NCBI GenBank assembly: GCA_000310025.1
Contig: FN649726.1
Coordinates: forward strand, 2,340,546-2,404,545
Length of the DNA stretch: 64,000 nucleotides
From: Ectocarpus siliculosus
Taxonomy: Eukaryota; Sar; Phaeophyceae; Ectocarpales; Ectocarpaceae
Reading direction: 5' to 3'
Shown: positions 52,601-64,000 of the stretch, one piece after another
Layout of the letters: the number at the start of each line of letters is the position of its first letter
Position numbering within the stretch: the first letter of the stretch is position 1
Position numbers and translations under genes: made by a program
The notes under the pieces: generated by a model
The model's database searches: none
What the model saw: only the letters and a program-made list of their open reading frames with translations
Told to the model about the DNA's origin: nothing

Positions 52601-55600
52601 TAGATACCTTCACAGGTGGGTCCGTCCTGTTGTTGCTACTTTCGAACGCCTGGTACCTTTCCGTCGTGTACTCCGGTGACAACAAGGAGCCAACATTGCG
52701 GAACATAAGCGCCTTACCTGGGGATAGTGTGCGTGTCGTGTTTGTTTGTTTGTGTTGATTTTTGTTTGTATCCTTCCCTACGCCAATGGGGTGTGTGGGG
52801 TGGCGGATGTAATCGGCGGAAAACTCAGTCATAGTTTTCTTCCGGCTTCTCACGTGGGCGCAGGTTAGCTTCGTGGTACATTTTATCTTAACTATGCGTA
52901 TACATCCCCGGCCCTTCCCGGCCTTTTAACAACAGAGAATAGTAGCGCTTCTAGGCAGGACTTCCGTCTGACCTCATTCACGCTGATCGCCAACCTTGAA
53001 TAGTTGCTTCCCTTGCTTCAAAATACCGTGTGCTTGAGCTTACGTTGTTCATGTGCGTTCATAGGCGATCCTTTATCAGCCACCAAGCGGAGTAGACGAA
53101 CTGCCAACCAAACGACTTGAATAGATTCCTGGACCGGTTATTCAACTAGACCACTTTATCCTGCCAATTTTGCTTCTGAAATGAATCGTTTGGACTATTT
53201 TAGTTCGGATCTACTGTGCACGCTCTGATTGCAGGCAGAAAGACGCAGGCCTGCTTCGCTGCACGGAAAATATACAGTACAGAGTGCCCTCTCTCCCCCT
53301 CTCTATCTCTCCCCCTCTCTCCTTCTTTCGATCTGTATCTGATGGCCTGCTGCCGGACTAAAGAAACTTTGGCAGCCAGGCCTTTCTAAATCATGCGGAA
53401 AGGCACGATAACTGGTTGGCTCCTAAAACCAGGCGACTGGTGGAGGTGGTCTCTGCACAAGTGTGTAGCTGTAGGCGCCAAGGAATCATGGGTTCACCTG
53501 TGTTTTTCTGTTTGCAGAGAATGTTCTTGGTGGGCCCGTCGTGCCGAGCGTGGAAACACGCGCGCAAATGAGATGGCACGTGAGACGTGGTCTCGATATG
53601 TCTTGACCGAAAACAGCAATCAGAACTATTCAAACATCAATCAGGAGCCATCTCACTGCGGCCCGGAATTCTGGTTACTGAAAGGTTCGGATAATGAGTT
53701 CCGCTCCCACGACGGCCGGCGCTGCCGTGTAGTTGTAGTGATTGCTTGTGGAGCAAAAGATCACTACGAAGGTCCTTCATGTCGACCATCTTGGCTTGGA
53801 AGCCCCCCACCATGGGGCTAACATCAACAAAGATAAGGGTTTTGGGTCCAGTTTTCAGTTCTCGCTCTCCTAGAGAGCGCTCTTGTAAGCTCATTGTATC
53901 GACCATGGCCTCGTTTGACTTTGATGATATTCGTCAGAGCTGTTGGCTTTGCCCCCACCGGTCCAGGCTAGTTCGTCCCATGCCACAAACACCATCCTCA
54001 GAGGATGTCCGAGTCGATCCACACGCCCAGCAACGCCTTTGCCATATCCGAGATGATGTCTTATTGATCGTGTGTTCTTGTCCGGTTTTGGGGCCTCATT
54101 TTGACTCCATGTAGAACCTGGTAGAGCTTTTGAACAGCTGTGTTTTATTGACTCGACTTCAAGGTCCCTTCAAAGGGTCTGTTGCCAACTACCCAACGAG
54201 TGGCTCAGATAACTCCAAGTGCCTAACCTCGAAATCTAGTTCTCGTGATGCCGCTTTTATAGGAACTCATCATCAATTCATTGTGTGTACAGAAGTTTTA
54301 CTCAGATCTCGACATGTTTGCGCTATCGACTAGTTGCTTTCCACCATGAAATTAAGCCCCGCTGTCCAATCTACAAACATGCCAAGACAAGCCTGCCAAC
54401 GAGAAGTTCGGGGCACACCTCTGCCGCGTGCTCCGCGATAGATTGTTCCGCCGCGTTTGGGCGGAAACAAACATGATTTGTTCTTGTTATTCGAGCGCAC
54501 ATAAGTCTAGTCTAGATAGCTAATTGTTGATCACTCTCTTTTTGGCACACATCATCATCATCTGTCGTTGATCCGTGCGGCCGCAGGTGTTGCGTGCGAC
54601 ATCGAACGCTCTATGTAGGATTCAACAAGAATAAAAGCGCGCGTACTTTTGCACACAGCACCGATTTGTTGTCGTTGCGTGCATACCTATATGTGAGTCT
54701 TTAATCTCGTCTGCGCTCTCCCCGTCAGATTGCCATGACTTTGAAGCCCCGCTGTGCAATCTACATACATTCTTCTACATCGTCTCCCTCTTCGAGGCCA
54801 GCTCTTAATATTCTGGATTCTTTTTCGTTGTTGTGGGTTCTGGCGAGACTGTCAGGAACGAACTTCAGAACGATGGCTTCACTCAAAATCTGTTTCCTAA
54901 GAATTTGTTTAGTCCGAATGTCCCCACACTACTGTACCTTTTAAGCACGGTTGCCCGAGGCAAGCTGCGATACCAATTCGGTACAGCAGGTTGTCCGTGT
55001 GCACCGTTCTTCGCGGTTGATCAGAACACCAGGTTGTCGCAACACAAATATGTTTTGGGTGAGGTCTTGACCACGGAATTTCATGCCGGTTGGTTTGTAG
55101 AGAAGGTGCGACTGGATATCGAGGTTCAACACGACGTCCTAGCGTGAAGTCAATGAAACAGCAGGTCCGGAAAAGTTAGTTAAGCGCCCTTGTTTTCGAT
55201 ATCGAGGTCATTAGATTTTCTTATCGACTTTGAGTATTCCTTGAGTCATCCACGAGTTACCGGATCTCATGGGGCATTTTTTATGAAAGGGGTAAATGAA
55301 AAGCACACAGGATCATATCGTGGGAAAATATTTCAGGTATTAGGGATAAAGCATGATGGTACACAAGTCGATGAGACGTTGTTGCAACGCCGCTTTGGAG
55401 GCGTCGGGCGTGGCGGTCACTGCTGTTGTGTTGCATGTTTCCAGTGTGCACAAATAGTGAGTTCCGAGTGTGTTATTTGCGTTTTCAGTTGCATGCATAT
55501 TGATCCTCTCGCGCAACCAAAAGACAAGACACAAATATCAAATATCCGCACGCGACGAAATAGCGGTAGGATCATGGTCCAAAGTGCAAGAAGGCCACAT

Positions 55601-58365
55601 GCCACATACATTGGCATCTCGTCTTCTGCACACGGATGGATTGAGAACACATAATATAGCGTCATCGCCGATATGATCGAATGTAGCATTGTTCTCCACG
55701 CCGATGGATTTAGAATACAATAGGATGAACGTATCGGGCAGCAAGTTTGCCTTATTTCACCACCAGCGCATTCTCTTCTCCTCGTGAGTCTCTAAACACT
55801 GTTTTTAATCCTGGGTGCTGACACTTCAGCACTGTGTTGCTTTCTCCGCGCTGCTGCTGCTGCTGCTGCCGTCATGAACAACCAACCGTCACGATCTCTT
55901 CCAATGCAAGCATAAACCAACAGCTTTGTCGTCGTTTGATTTATTCGGCCAAAGAGGACAGCTGACCAAGGCAATCAACAAAAGATGGCCCTAGAGTGAA
56001 CTATAAGACTTGCAGCGAAGTCTTGCCTGGAAGTCAGGGCACTAAAAGTTAGCCAATTCCTCCAGCACATGAAACACGTGTTGACTTGTTCGAGTAACAG
56101 AAAAATGTCTTCCTGCCCGAGCAGTTGAATGTTGTACTGATCAACTTGGAAGTAGAATATGTTCTGAGTCGATTGCCTTTGTTGTGCTCCCATGTACACG
56201 CTATGACCTGAAATTGTGGGGCAAGGGAGATAATGGTCCGTGTAAGTGGCACATGGAACGATATTCACGCCGGGCTTTCCCCTGCGGGTGGAAAGTTTAT
56301 TTGGGTAATTTTCCATTGAACCCCTGAAGAGCTGGTGCCGTAATTATTTTTACGCACTCGAAGAGATCTCCCCCAGGACCAGTCTCCTGCATTTGTAGGT
56401 AGTTCTCTTCGTGATATGATGAGGTTTCTGCAGGAGGCCTGTCCTGCTGTCTGGTTAGCCTTTGTTCTTCGAGCACTCCATGTCTCCGTGCAAAACACGT
56501 CTCACCCAACGGCTTTCCCTCCTTGGTATTCAGGGCATAGTGGCTATGTGACCGGAGTGGAGTGGAGTGCTGGACAGGATGATAGTCAAGTCTTTGCATC
56601 ATCGTCAACCGTGAGTCAATCGCATTACAGTGAGTTTCGTGCGTTGCAAATGACTTCGCCAGCTGGAACGCTAGAAATTTGCCATCAAAGACAAGATAAA
56701 ACAAAACGATGGTTACACACCCATGATCACCTGTTGTGCCCAAACTGATATTCGATACATGAGAATCATCATATTGTTCTTGTACCGGTTGGTGTCGCAT
56801 GCTGTGTGTGCACGGAACGATACCATCGTATCGACCCGCGCTTTTCTGCACCGCAATTACTCGATCCAACACCGTAGGCTCGAAGTTTTCGTAAGGGTTT
56901 TCATGACAACCAAGCTGTTTATTTTTTAACTTCACACTTTTTTATGACCCAGGACTGCAGCGTGCGAGTGTGGGATCGCAGGCAACCTCAAGGCTGCTTG
57001 GCGTGTCACTGGTTTGGCGTACCTGCACTTTCGATTTCGTGGGACCACTGCTCCGGAGAGCTTCTCGCTGTAGGTAATTTCGCGTGGATGCTGCTCTCTC
57101 GGATGCCCAGAGTGTGCCGCAGATAATCGGAAGACGTCTCCTGTTCTCAAGTAGTGGGTGCCTGACCCTTGTGTAGGCGACATGGTATTCGAGCTTACCT
57201 TCGAGTTGAACTTTCCGTCGGACATATCGTGGTCCGTTGGACTCTCTTGATTTCATCTCAATTGTTGGGTGAAGGCATCAAGCGGGCTCATTTTCTTACC
57301 CTTCCCTCCCTTCGGCGGCGACATATGTACGTCATGCGACTACTGAAGGTTGTGAAGACGGAACGGTGGCTGTCCTGGATAGACGGACACTCTCTTCTCC
57401 ACTGTTCACAGAGGTGCTGAACGGTATGCCAAGTATTTATGAAATGTCACCACTTTCGCGGTATTCACTCATCTGCCCCGAAACAAGTGGTTCCTCTAGT
57501 CAGCATTGTGCTGTCCGCGTCTATCACGTGGCCGCGTTACAACCGTTGTAGCCGATGCGAGTGTGGTTGGTTTTCTTTTCCTCCGCGTTAGTGCCCATAC
57601 AGATCTTGCGTCTTTTCCAGCAACTGCACGCATGAGCCGTCTAGTACGTGATTGTGCTTGTTGCATCTGTTCCCTTCTCATCGACCGCTCTACGTTCTGC
57701 ACTCTCCGTGTACTAGCAATCGCATACAGGTCGTGTGAATCAAACCGCGTTCGGGCCAGCTCCTTCTGGTGGTGATTCCGAAGTTTCTGGCCTACTTGCA
57801 TCTGTGGGAGATGACGGTGTCTTGGCAGTGCAAAGGCTCGGGGATAACTCCAACCACAGCCGGTACGATCATGGAAAGCGGCGATGATTTAGTGTGACCT
57901 ACCTCTGTTTACCTTCTTGACGTCAGGGTCATGACCAGTCAGTCCCTCGAGCTATGGCGCGTCAAATCCGTGTCACGCAGAGGTTTGCTGCTCGGCGATG
58001 CCTTTTATTCGTTCAGCATTTAACTCCCTCAGGGGTTTTCACGAATACACGGTTTTACTTCAAAAGTACGAAATGAGCCCACACACCTCACTCACCAACA
58101 AGCGAACGCCCAACCTTGTAGCTACCAACTAGAGCCCATTTGTGGGTGTTTTTATATTTCATCATTTGTACCGCTGGTGCCGATTCTATCTGCCGATAAA
58201 CAGAATACTCTTTTGTGTGTCTTGTGGTCCATTCTCAGGTCTGCACTGCACACTGACTACGCTCAAGCCCTCAGCTGGCGTGATGAAAATAATTTGGTCA
58301 GCGGCGGGTGGGATGCTGCACTCTGGGCGGTGGAGTTAGAGCAGACAAGGGTGTACTCGGGGTGA
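46700..58365 (+). CDS. WDR77: WD40-repeat protein, WDR77/MEP50-like methylosome subunit
   Basis: MEP50 is the WD40 partner of the arginine methyltransferase PRMT5 and presents substrates such as Sm proteins and histones. Exons: 46700-46945, 52297-52433, 52560-52615, 56534-56610, 56953-57073, 57349-57423, 57730-57862, 58239-58365. Phases agree and give about 323 residues, close to the family's length. Successive WD blades are visible: SGGYDRSVNVWDID, FTGHSGYVTGVEWS, then DCSVRVWDRR, LAVGCEDGTVAVLDRR, LASVGDDGVLAVQRL and HTDYAQALSWRDENNLVSGGWD. Exon 6 could alternatively begin nine bases later, in frame. Introns 1 (5.35 kb) and 3 (3.9 kb) are very long and filled with repeats. WD40 proteins diverge quickly, so the MEP50 name rests on length, blade order and blade wording and is less sure than the WD40 fold. 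Confidence 0.85.
47433..48194. mobile_element. Young foldback element in WDR77 intron 1
   Basis: Two arms of about 245 bases are near-identical reverse complements: 47433-47675 and about 47947-48194, starting AGTGGCCAAAATCGGGTGCA and, in the right arm reversed, the same with one change. The loop is about 270 bases. The right arm contains a run of 23 A where the left has a mixed T/C tract. Mirror-image reading frames in the arms are artefacts. No clear target duplication is visible. Confidence 0.85.
48693..48844 (+). repeat. Two-copy tandem repeat, period 76 bp
   Basis: AGGTCAAGAAATCGCCATCT through CTACTGCTGTGATAAT is repeated exactly at 48693 and 48769. Related sequence (ACACTGATCG...CTACTGCTGTGA and GGCGGCCACCTCC) flanks the pair at about 48548-48645 and 48845-48880, suggesting a larger, older duplication. 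Confidence 0.85.
49428..50429 (+). repeat. tRNA-like sequence split by a transposon
   Basis: The left part (49428-49470) begins TCACCCCGGTAGTCTAGTGG and looks like a tRNA 5' half with an A-box. The right part (50404-50429), GAGTTCGAATCCCCC with GGGGGTGA after it, looks like a T-arm/B-box and 3' acceptor strand. TCACCCC pairs perfectly with GGGGTGA. Joined, they give a tRNA-like cloverleaf of about 70 bases, though the T-stem is imperfect. It is likely a tRNA-derived SINE or pseudo-tRNA. Confidence 0.55.
49472..50403. mobile_element. Inverted-repeat DNA transposon inserted in the tRNA-like sequence
   Basis: The left end reads (T)GACCCATCTTTATGGGAAC and the right end, reversed, reads GACCCAAATTTATAGGAACA, so these are imperfect terminal repeats. 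The termini match the SMT-intron element (GACCCATGTTTATGG). TGA flanks both sides, with one GA probably lost at the left. Inside, 49565-49720 and 49824-49985 form diverged inverted arms (roughly two thirds matching). No transposase is seen. Confidence 0.6.
50537..50940. repeat. Dispersed repeat, related to 38375-38740
   Basis: It contains GCAGGAGGAAGGTGGGGCAC and TCCTGTGTGACCCTGGATGG, matching the SMT-intron copy. Further on, in opposite orientation, it has TTGTTAGCATCGACC and AGACGTCAGTCTCGG. Small tandem pieces (ACACTGAAAAGTGTA) occur near 50658 and 50684. Confidence 0.55.
51219..51300. repeat. Fragment related to the Tc1/mariner-type MITE
   Basis: GGCAATAGTACCCACCATTG, GGTAATAGTGGTACTATTGCC and CCCTGAATAGTGGTATA echo the AATAGTGGCA/TGCCACTATT units of the element at 61056-62122. 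Another short piece (TAGTGGCACCCTGAATAGTA) lies near 48325. These are fragments without intact ends. Confidence 0.5.
52616..56533. other. WDR77 intron 3 (3.9 kb): unclassified, probably transposon-derived
   Basis: No gene is supported. Moderately long frames occur on both strands, for example minus 53637-53906 and plus 54833-55147, without a start in good context or a recognisable domain. A phrase of about 40 bases (AAGCCCCGCTGT.CAATCTACA) appears at 54354 and 54746. The intron also has a CT-rich stretch (53282-53330) and a (CTG)6 run (55851-55868). It may be an eroded element. Confidence 0.45.
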
Positions 58366-60235
58366 ATGCCTTGAAATGTCTGGGCAATGTAAAGACGAGA
58401 GATTATCCCTGAAAAGACTATCTCTCCCTGATGAAGATCCAATCCTACCGGAAGGCGTATCCTTGATTATAGGTGTGCGCAGTTGAAACTTTGTCTGGTT
58501 GGCGTGTGGCAACCACCATCTTGGAGTTAAGTTAACCCTTCCGTAACTACAGGCCGATTCAGCTCCGTTCTCAGCTCCGATCACTTTGCGTGCCGAAAGA
58601 TCGCCGTTATGCCTCGGCTAAGAGCAAAAAACATACATCGAGACTTTCAGGGAGACACAGGCAGCCCACCCCAAAAGCACGCTTATCAGCAATGCGCACA
58701 GGACTCACATAGTACAATACTATTCACCCATGCATATTCTCTCTGACGTGGGGCAGATATCCTTTCCCGATCCAATCTACTGCCTACCGGTACTGTAAGA
58801 TTCAAACGCAAAATACCACCGGAGGGTACATACAGCACCCTGATCATGTGATCAACCCGGTGCCGCATCCGCGGGGGAGAGCAGAGAAAGCGCACACCGG
58901 AGCCGATACTAACGTACTGCCTCGGTGCTTGATGTTATTGTGATTGCGGTGCGTGTGGTTCCCAGTATTGGGAGTGAAGGGTGCTTCGTCTGCTGTGTGC
59001 AAAATTTCGCTCAAAGGCAAGGGTTTTCGGGACTACAGCTCCGATCACATCTCTCTATTTACAGTACAGAATAGTAAAATTTATCACGATATTTATGCAT
59101 TTTGTGCGATAGTGGATGATGGTCTCGATTCTCTGATGAGCGGGCCGTTTTTTTCGTCGATCTGGCGCTTCTGTGAGGCGGTTTCCCGTCAGCGTCTTCG
59201 CATCTAGCGCCGCTAGCATATGCGCTTGCCGTATGCTCTGTCCAAGGATGAGGTAGAGAAGATGTGCCAACAGGTATTGCTTGCACAGGTACATCCTCTG
59301 TGCGGACGGTTGCTGTCGGAGACAGGCATGCACACCTGCTCAATCTACTGCTGCTGTACAGTAGTCTATTTCTCTCCGCATAGCTGCTACTGCTGTACAG
59401 CAGTAGTACTACTGTACTCCTGTTCGTCACCCTTACATATACCGCGTCCCCATCCCTGTGAACCCCACACATGGACCCACTTCTGCACCATCCTTGCCGC
59501 CGTGATTTATGGGTGTAAACGCATGCATGCTTGGAAGATCTTTGACCGCAGAGAGCCAGTTGTGGGGAAAAAACAAAAAAATTCAAATTACCCCAGTCAC
59601 GTAAGGGTTAAGTACCACCATCTTACAGTAAGTTAAGTCCCTGAGGGCCAGTTTTAAGTAAAAATCAGAAATCACTTTGTCCAACAAACAAACATAAAAC
59701 CTGAAGATTCTCACAGAGTAAGAGGTTGCCAGCATCTCTTTCTTTGGTGGACCTTTCATACGGCGAGGAAGATGGAGGATGTTTTTCGCCGAAAAAGGGG
59801 TGAACGGATTTGAGGTTTTGCACGCAGATATCTCACCGAACTATTGAGGCGAGTTGTGTTCGGAGTGGTATTCCGAAGGTTACGGTATGCCAAGCCTGGG
59901 ATATCTCGCTCGGGATATGATAAGCCCCTTTCGGAGGGCCTGTGTTTTTTCCGTCAATTCTGAAGCCTATTTGCTTCGGTTTTCTGTTGCGGAAATTCTC
60001 AGACCTATATTCGATTTTGACCCACTCCCTTTTATTCACTTGGTTTTAGAGTAGGCGATCTCCGGTTTCTCCTCTAAAAGCAAGTTGTTTTTCTTCGGGC
60101 GATGTATCTCGAGATCCCATTGACAGATTTTCGTGTGGGTTGGAAGAGGTGTCCCTCCTGGCCCCGTCCCCCCCTCCTGCAAGTTTGGTGCAACAGCTCG
60201 TCTCTGTTTTTTAGAACGCATCCGTTGTTGTTGTC
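58366..60235. other. Downstream of the WDR77-like gene: no gene seen
   Basis: This holds the 3' flank of the WD40 gene. A palindrome-rich CTACTGCTGTACAG(C/T)AGTAG cluster occupies about 59343-59420. An ATCATGTGATCA palindrome lies near 58844. Short open frames lack support. No RNA gene was recognised. Confidence 0.5.
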
Positions 60236-60363
60236 ATGTTCGTAGATCTCTCCCGTTCGATTGATTCACCGAACAACCACAACAAGACCCCCCTCTTCTT
60301 ACTTCAGGACCCCCACAGGTCGTCAACAACGCCGCGCCCCACACGACGCGAAGAGTCGGCCTC

Positions 60364-60710
60364 AGGTCGACGATGCAGGTGGCCGATGTGCACCGCAATC
60401 GACTGCGTCAACCATACATACATCTATCTCCCGAGAACCATGCGTGGAGCGTTGTTAGTTTTTGGGTCGTTTTTGTGGGGCAGGGAGGGGCAGAGCAGAC
60501 GCAATCAGTCACGTTCAGGTCGACGATGCAGGTGGCCGGTTTGCACCGCAATCGACTGCGTCAAGTTACATACATCTTCCCGAGAACCATGCGTGGAGCG
60601 TTAGTGTGTGGGTGGTTTTTGCGAGGCAGGGAGGGGCAGAGCAGATGTTGCATCCTCCTCAGGAACGAGGCAGGGAGGGGCAGAGCAGATGTTACATCCA
60701 CTCCTCCTGA
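60364..60710 (+). repeat. Tandem duplication, period 153 bp, with a nested short repeat
   Basis: AGGTCGACGATGCAGGTGGC starts at 60364 and 60517. Both copies continue through CACCGCAATCGACTGCGTCA and CCGAGAACCATGCGTGGAGC to GGCAGGGAGGGGCAGAGCAGA. In the second copy the last 37-40 bases, GGCAGGGAGGGGCAGAGCAG onward, are repeated again at about 60632 and 60669. Confidence 0.85.
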
Positions 60711-61055
60711 GGAACGTGCACCGACCAGCAAAGGGTTCTTGTGCACAATTTACTATGGACCGTTCCAACCATTGGCCTCCATTGTGCTGCTCTTTCGACG
60801 GGATACATACATACACTACGCCGCCGACAACACGGGTGGACGCACAACAAATACTGCAAGTACTGACTGAGAACCATACAAGGGCAGAAGAAGAGCAGAT
60901 AGCACACACACACCATACGCAGAGCAACACCCCCACGTCAACTACGACGCACCCCACACCACGTTATTTTTTTCTCTCAGACTGTCGACCACAGCCAGCC
61001 ACTACTCTGTCTGCAACAACGGAATTTTTGTCCTTCCAACCATCGTCGTGCAATA

Positions 61056-62122
61056 GTGGTCCCGATATAGTGGCATGTAGTGGCAAGAGGAAAATATGCC
61101 ACTATTCAGGGCAATGCCACTATTCGATATAGTGGCAATAATGCCACTATTGACTAGTCAATAGTGGCATTATATCGGAAAATAAGCTTTGATGCTTCCG
61201 CTACGGACAGTTGTTGTTCCTGGATCTTCACTCGTGTGTATGCTCATACATGTATCTAGGGCCCGCCCTCTTTTGTTGTGTGTTCAGTATCCGCGTGAAA
61301 ACAAACGCAGGCGTCTGCCCATCACGTGTGCGTTGACACTTGATCGTCTTGTGACAACGAGGCCTTTGGCGATCGCACCCTACCTTTGTGTGTGCAGGCG
61401 GACTGCACAAACAAAGTACCACTATTTTTCTTTGTCTTGTCTGGCCATCCATGATGGGGTTCAACGCAAGCAACACACGCATCCATGTTGAAACATCAAT
61501 GTACGCGAAACCAACTGGAGCAACCAAGTTGAAAACGCCGAACACTTCCTACTCCGGCGCATCAATCCCAACCGTCACGATGCTTTTGCACCTGTAGGCG
61601 TCAACCGACCAATCAATACCACTACACTATGACCAACTGCGTGGCGGTCTAGGGGCGTGTGTGTGCTGCGAAGAATGGCATCTTTACCTTACGGAGGAAA
61701 TGCCTGGCCTCGCCAATGCCACTCGACTCCGCGTACTCTTCTAGAGGACCAAAAATCCCAGGTTCCGCGAACGATGGCGGAGCCTTCATCCCTTCACCTC
61801 TCTCACTCTCAGAATCTTCGGTGCTGTCTAGCTCTACCTCGTTGTCACAAAATGTGTCCTCTTTGATGTACATGTTGCCAACGCTCTACAAAAAATTCTC
61901 CCTTGCGTCTTTGGGCAGAGCTTGCGGTGAAAAACAGGGAGGCTCCGGCGTTTTGAATTGCCACTATTATTGGGGGTGTGAGATGCCCAAAATGCCACTA
62001 TTGAGGGCCCCGTCCTCAATAGTGGTACAATACCACTATATCGGGTTGAGAGTGTGACAAGAGATTTGGATGCCACAATTGAGGGCATTTCACTATTCAG
62101 GGTGCCACTATATCGGGACCAC
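61056..62122. mobile_element. Tc1/mariner-type MITE with TA target duplication
   Basis: The first 20 bases, GTGGTCCCGATATAGTGGCA, are the exact reverse complement of the last 20 (62103-62122). TA flanks both ends (61054-61055 and 62123-62124), the target duplication of Tc1/mariner elements. The subterminal regions (61056-61180 and 61960-62122) are packed with AATAGTGGCA and its complement. A minus-strand frame at 61649-61873 (74 codons, acidic) has no recognisable transposase motif. The element appears non-autonomous. Confidence 0.85.
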
Positions 62123-64000
62123 TACTGTACCTCAATCTATGATTCTCAACTGCTGTTTTGACGGAATACATTTGCATGCCCAGCACGACTGACTGCCAAC
62201 AACCATGGTGAGTGTTAAAGGTCACACGGCCTGCTGACCTCTCTTCTCGCACACTTCGAATTGCACGCATCATGTACGCCCAAGCTTGTCGCCTTTGCGG
62301 CTCTCCTTTTTTCCCTCTTACTGTGCAGTCCGGTTATGAAGAGGAAAACTCCTCACACAAAACTGCCGGCCCGAAAAAATGACGAGTTAAACCCAACAAT
62401 GACCCGCTTCTTTGCGTCCGGAACGACCTCCCGCAACAATCCTCTCCCTGACGATTCCGTTTTTCGCCTGGGAGGCGGTACGCGCCAGGGCAAGTCGTTC
62501 CGTACAAGGAACTTGAGTCATTCCTATGTGCATTTATCATCACGGAGTGCACGCGTCACCCCAGACACGACAGGTCTGCCTCTGACCTTCTCCGCACACA
62601 ATCGGGTTCTTTTTCTGTACCATACCCCGATGATCTCGAACCTCCGACAACACCTCGGGAGTTGGCATACCCTCAAATTTTCCCGCCGCCGCTTCCGTTT
62701 TCAAGCAGTACAACTTCCGCCGCGGGAAAAAAAAACGAGAGACAAAAGGCTTCAGTTGAGGCCGGGGCTACCCCCGGGCTTTTATACATCAACTACCCTG
62801 CAAAAGACCGTGCGATGCCATGGCTTGTAGCGCACGGCCTGAAGACACGCCTGAAGTCAGGCAGGGCCTAGGACCAGCATCCTCCCCCCGTGGCATCGGG
62901 GGGCTGGTCAATTCACCTCCTTGGTGATGGTAAACAACACAGTGTATTATTATTGCACACGAGTCTCGTCTCTCTCTCTCTCCATTTATCTCTCTCTCCT
63001 GCCAACATGCCAACCAGGCAGATAGAAACCCCAATCTACCATATCTTTGACATGAATACATATCCAACGGCAGCTTCCCACCGTGAACTACTGCTACCCA
63101 GGTGCGCTGCGTCCACAGGCCTCCACACGTAGCAGGGGGAAGACCGCACCTCATCGGCATCGGAGGCTATCGCCCTCCATAACTCATACCAGAGAGGTTT
63201 GGAGGCATGATGTGCCGAACGTATCCTAGAAAAGGTGCACCCCGAAGAAATCGAACTTCACAGAGCGGTTGAAGGTTTGGTATTTTTCTTTTTTTCGACC
63301 CATCCCCTCCCCAGCAATAAGTTTCAGACGCCGACAACGCAAGCGACCCCGATGTTTCAAAGCGAGCGATAATCTCAGGGGTGTAGACCGGGCTCTGCTG
63401 GCTGTATTACCTGGGAACTGTTGATGGTACGATGATACCCCCTTGTTGTCCCATGCGGGGGCCTCAGTTTCCGAACATACAATACTCGTCTCTTGTCGTC
63501 CCTACTTAGGGGCCCGGCCTCCTCCCTGACACCCAGGGGAGACCGCCGAGGGGGACCAGCTGAGACATATGGTTCTCCGGTCCATAGGGCAACCAAGGGA
63601 GTCGGTTGAACGAAACGAATCAAACGGTTGAAAAGGCTGAGGCCAGCGCCTCGGTTTCGTCGTCCGTGTTGTTGTCCGAATTGCGTTGGTGAGACTCCGA
63701 TTCCGTGAGGGTATCCTCTATTTACCCAATCGTCGTTGTCCGTGAGGATATCCTCAAGCATGGCACGGTTCTCTCCGTAATAGTTCAGCTACGTTGAATA
63801 TGAATACAATTCGTTCGGCGTACAATGCGTGCCGGACGTGTTGTTTGGCGTGTAACTCTGGATGCCGCTTGCGGGGTCTGTTTTGGAGACGCTGCGAGCA
63901 TCTATGGCCGAGCGTGCTCATGTCGTAACCTTCTCTGTTAGCCTTCATTGCGTATTCTTGATCGTACCCAGGTGCTTCGGTTCACGGTTCACGGGCATGT
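62123..64000. other. Right end of window: no confident gene
   Basis: A long plus-strand frame (62261-62830) begins only at a TTG. Its first ATG lies inside, and it has no recognisable domain. On the minus strand, frames at 63754-63948 and 63375-63761 overlap around 63755 and could be one frameshifted protein, possibly transposon-derived, but no family is recognised. CT-rich microsatellite sequence lies at about 62967-62998. Confidence 0.4.

Noticed and set aside
62261-62830. Frame of 189 codons with a hydrophobic start resembling a signal peptide
   Set aside because: It begins at TTG, which is unlikely in a nuclear gene. The first ATG lies after the hydrophobic part, and no domain was recognised.
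63375-63948. Two overlapping minus-strand frames as a gene
   Set aside because: They would need a frameshift to join, and neither half matches a family I recognise. Kept only as an unclassified region.

Overview
This is a eukaryotic nuclear window. All recognisable genes are split by spliceosomal introns (46 modelled, ranging from tens of bases to over 5 kb), base composition is near 50% GC, and transposon debris fills the introns and gaps. The combination of a mitochondrial-type lipoamide dehydrogenase, a phytosterol-type sterol C-24 methyltransferase, a MEP50-like WD40 protein, very long introns, and huge ankyrin/WW/IQ coiled-coil proteins is most like a stramenopile alga, possibly a brown alga. 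That placement is inference; there is no rRNA or organelle marker here.

Layout. (1) 1-295: last exon of a plus-strand gene entering from the left. (2) 470-5659, minus: complete seven-exon dihydrolipoamide dehydrogenase, with a 2.6 kb intron that holds a 1.07 kb inverted-repeat transposon. (3) 5660-8846: gene-free, with a frameshifted LINE C-terminus and dispersed repeats. (4) 8847-15626, minus: six-exon coiled-coil/ankyrin/WW protein of about 1,113 residues. (5) 15627-19893: gene-free, with a tandem repeat, a decayed LINE remnant and poly-C tracts. (6) 19894-35184, minus: 21-exon giant protein of about 2,906 residues with an alpha/beta-hydrolase-like region, long coiled coils, a threefold internal repeat and C-terminal IQ motifs. 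(7) 35185-35678: short divergent intergenic region. (8) 35679-45019, plus: complete nine-exon sterol 24-C-methyltransferase. (9) 46700-58365, plus: complete eight-exon WDR77/MEP50-like protein whose introns carry several inverted-repeat elements. (10) 58366-64000: no confident gene, but a tandem duplication and a Tc1/mariner-type MITE.

The four complete multi-exon genes besides the giant one do not form a pathway: lipoamide dehydrogenase (mitochondrial 2-oxoacid complexes), sterol methylation (ER), methylosome scaffold (Sm-protein arginine methylation) and a scaffold-like protein. The gene models were built by joining exons so that splice sites, phase and protein-family continuity agree. The mobile elements are the other main content. 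Three share GACC-starting terminal inverted repeats, two of them with TAA target duplications. One of the three appears to have split a tRNA-like sequence in two. A separate element has perfect 20-bp termini and TA duplications. In the coding sequence, the striking items are the giant protein's repeat module and degenerate hydrolase, three GC-AG introns, and a frame-shifting 61-bp duplication inside one of its exons.
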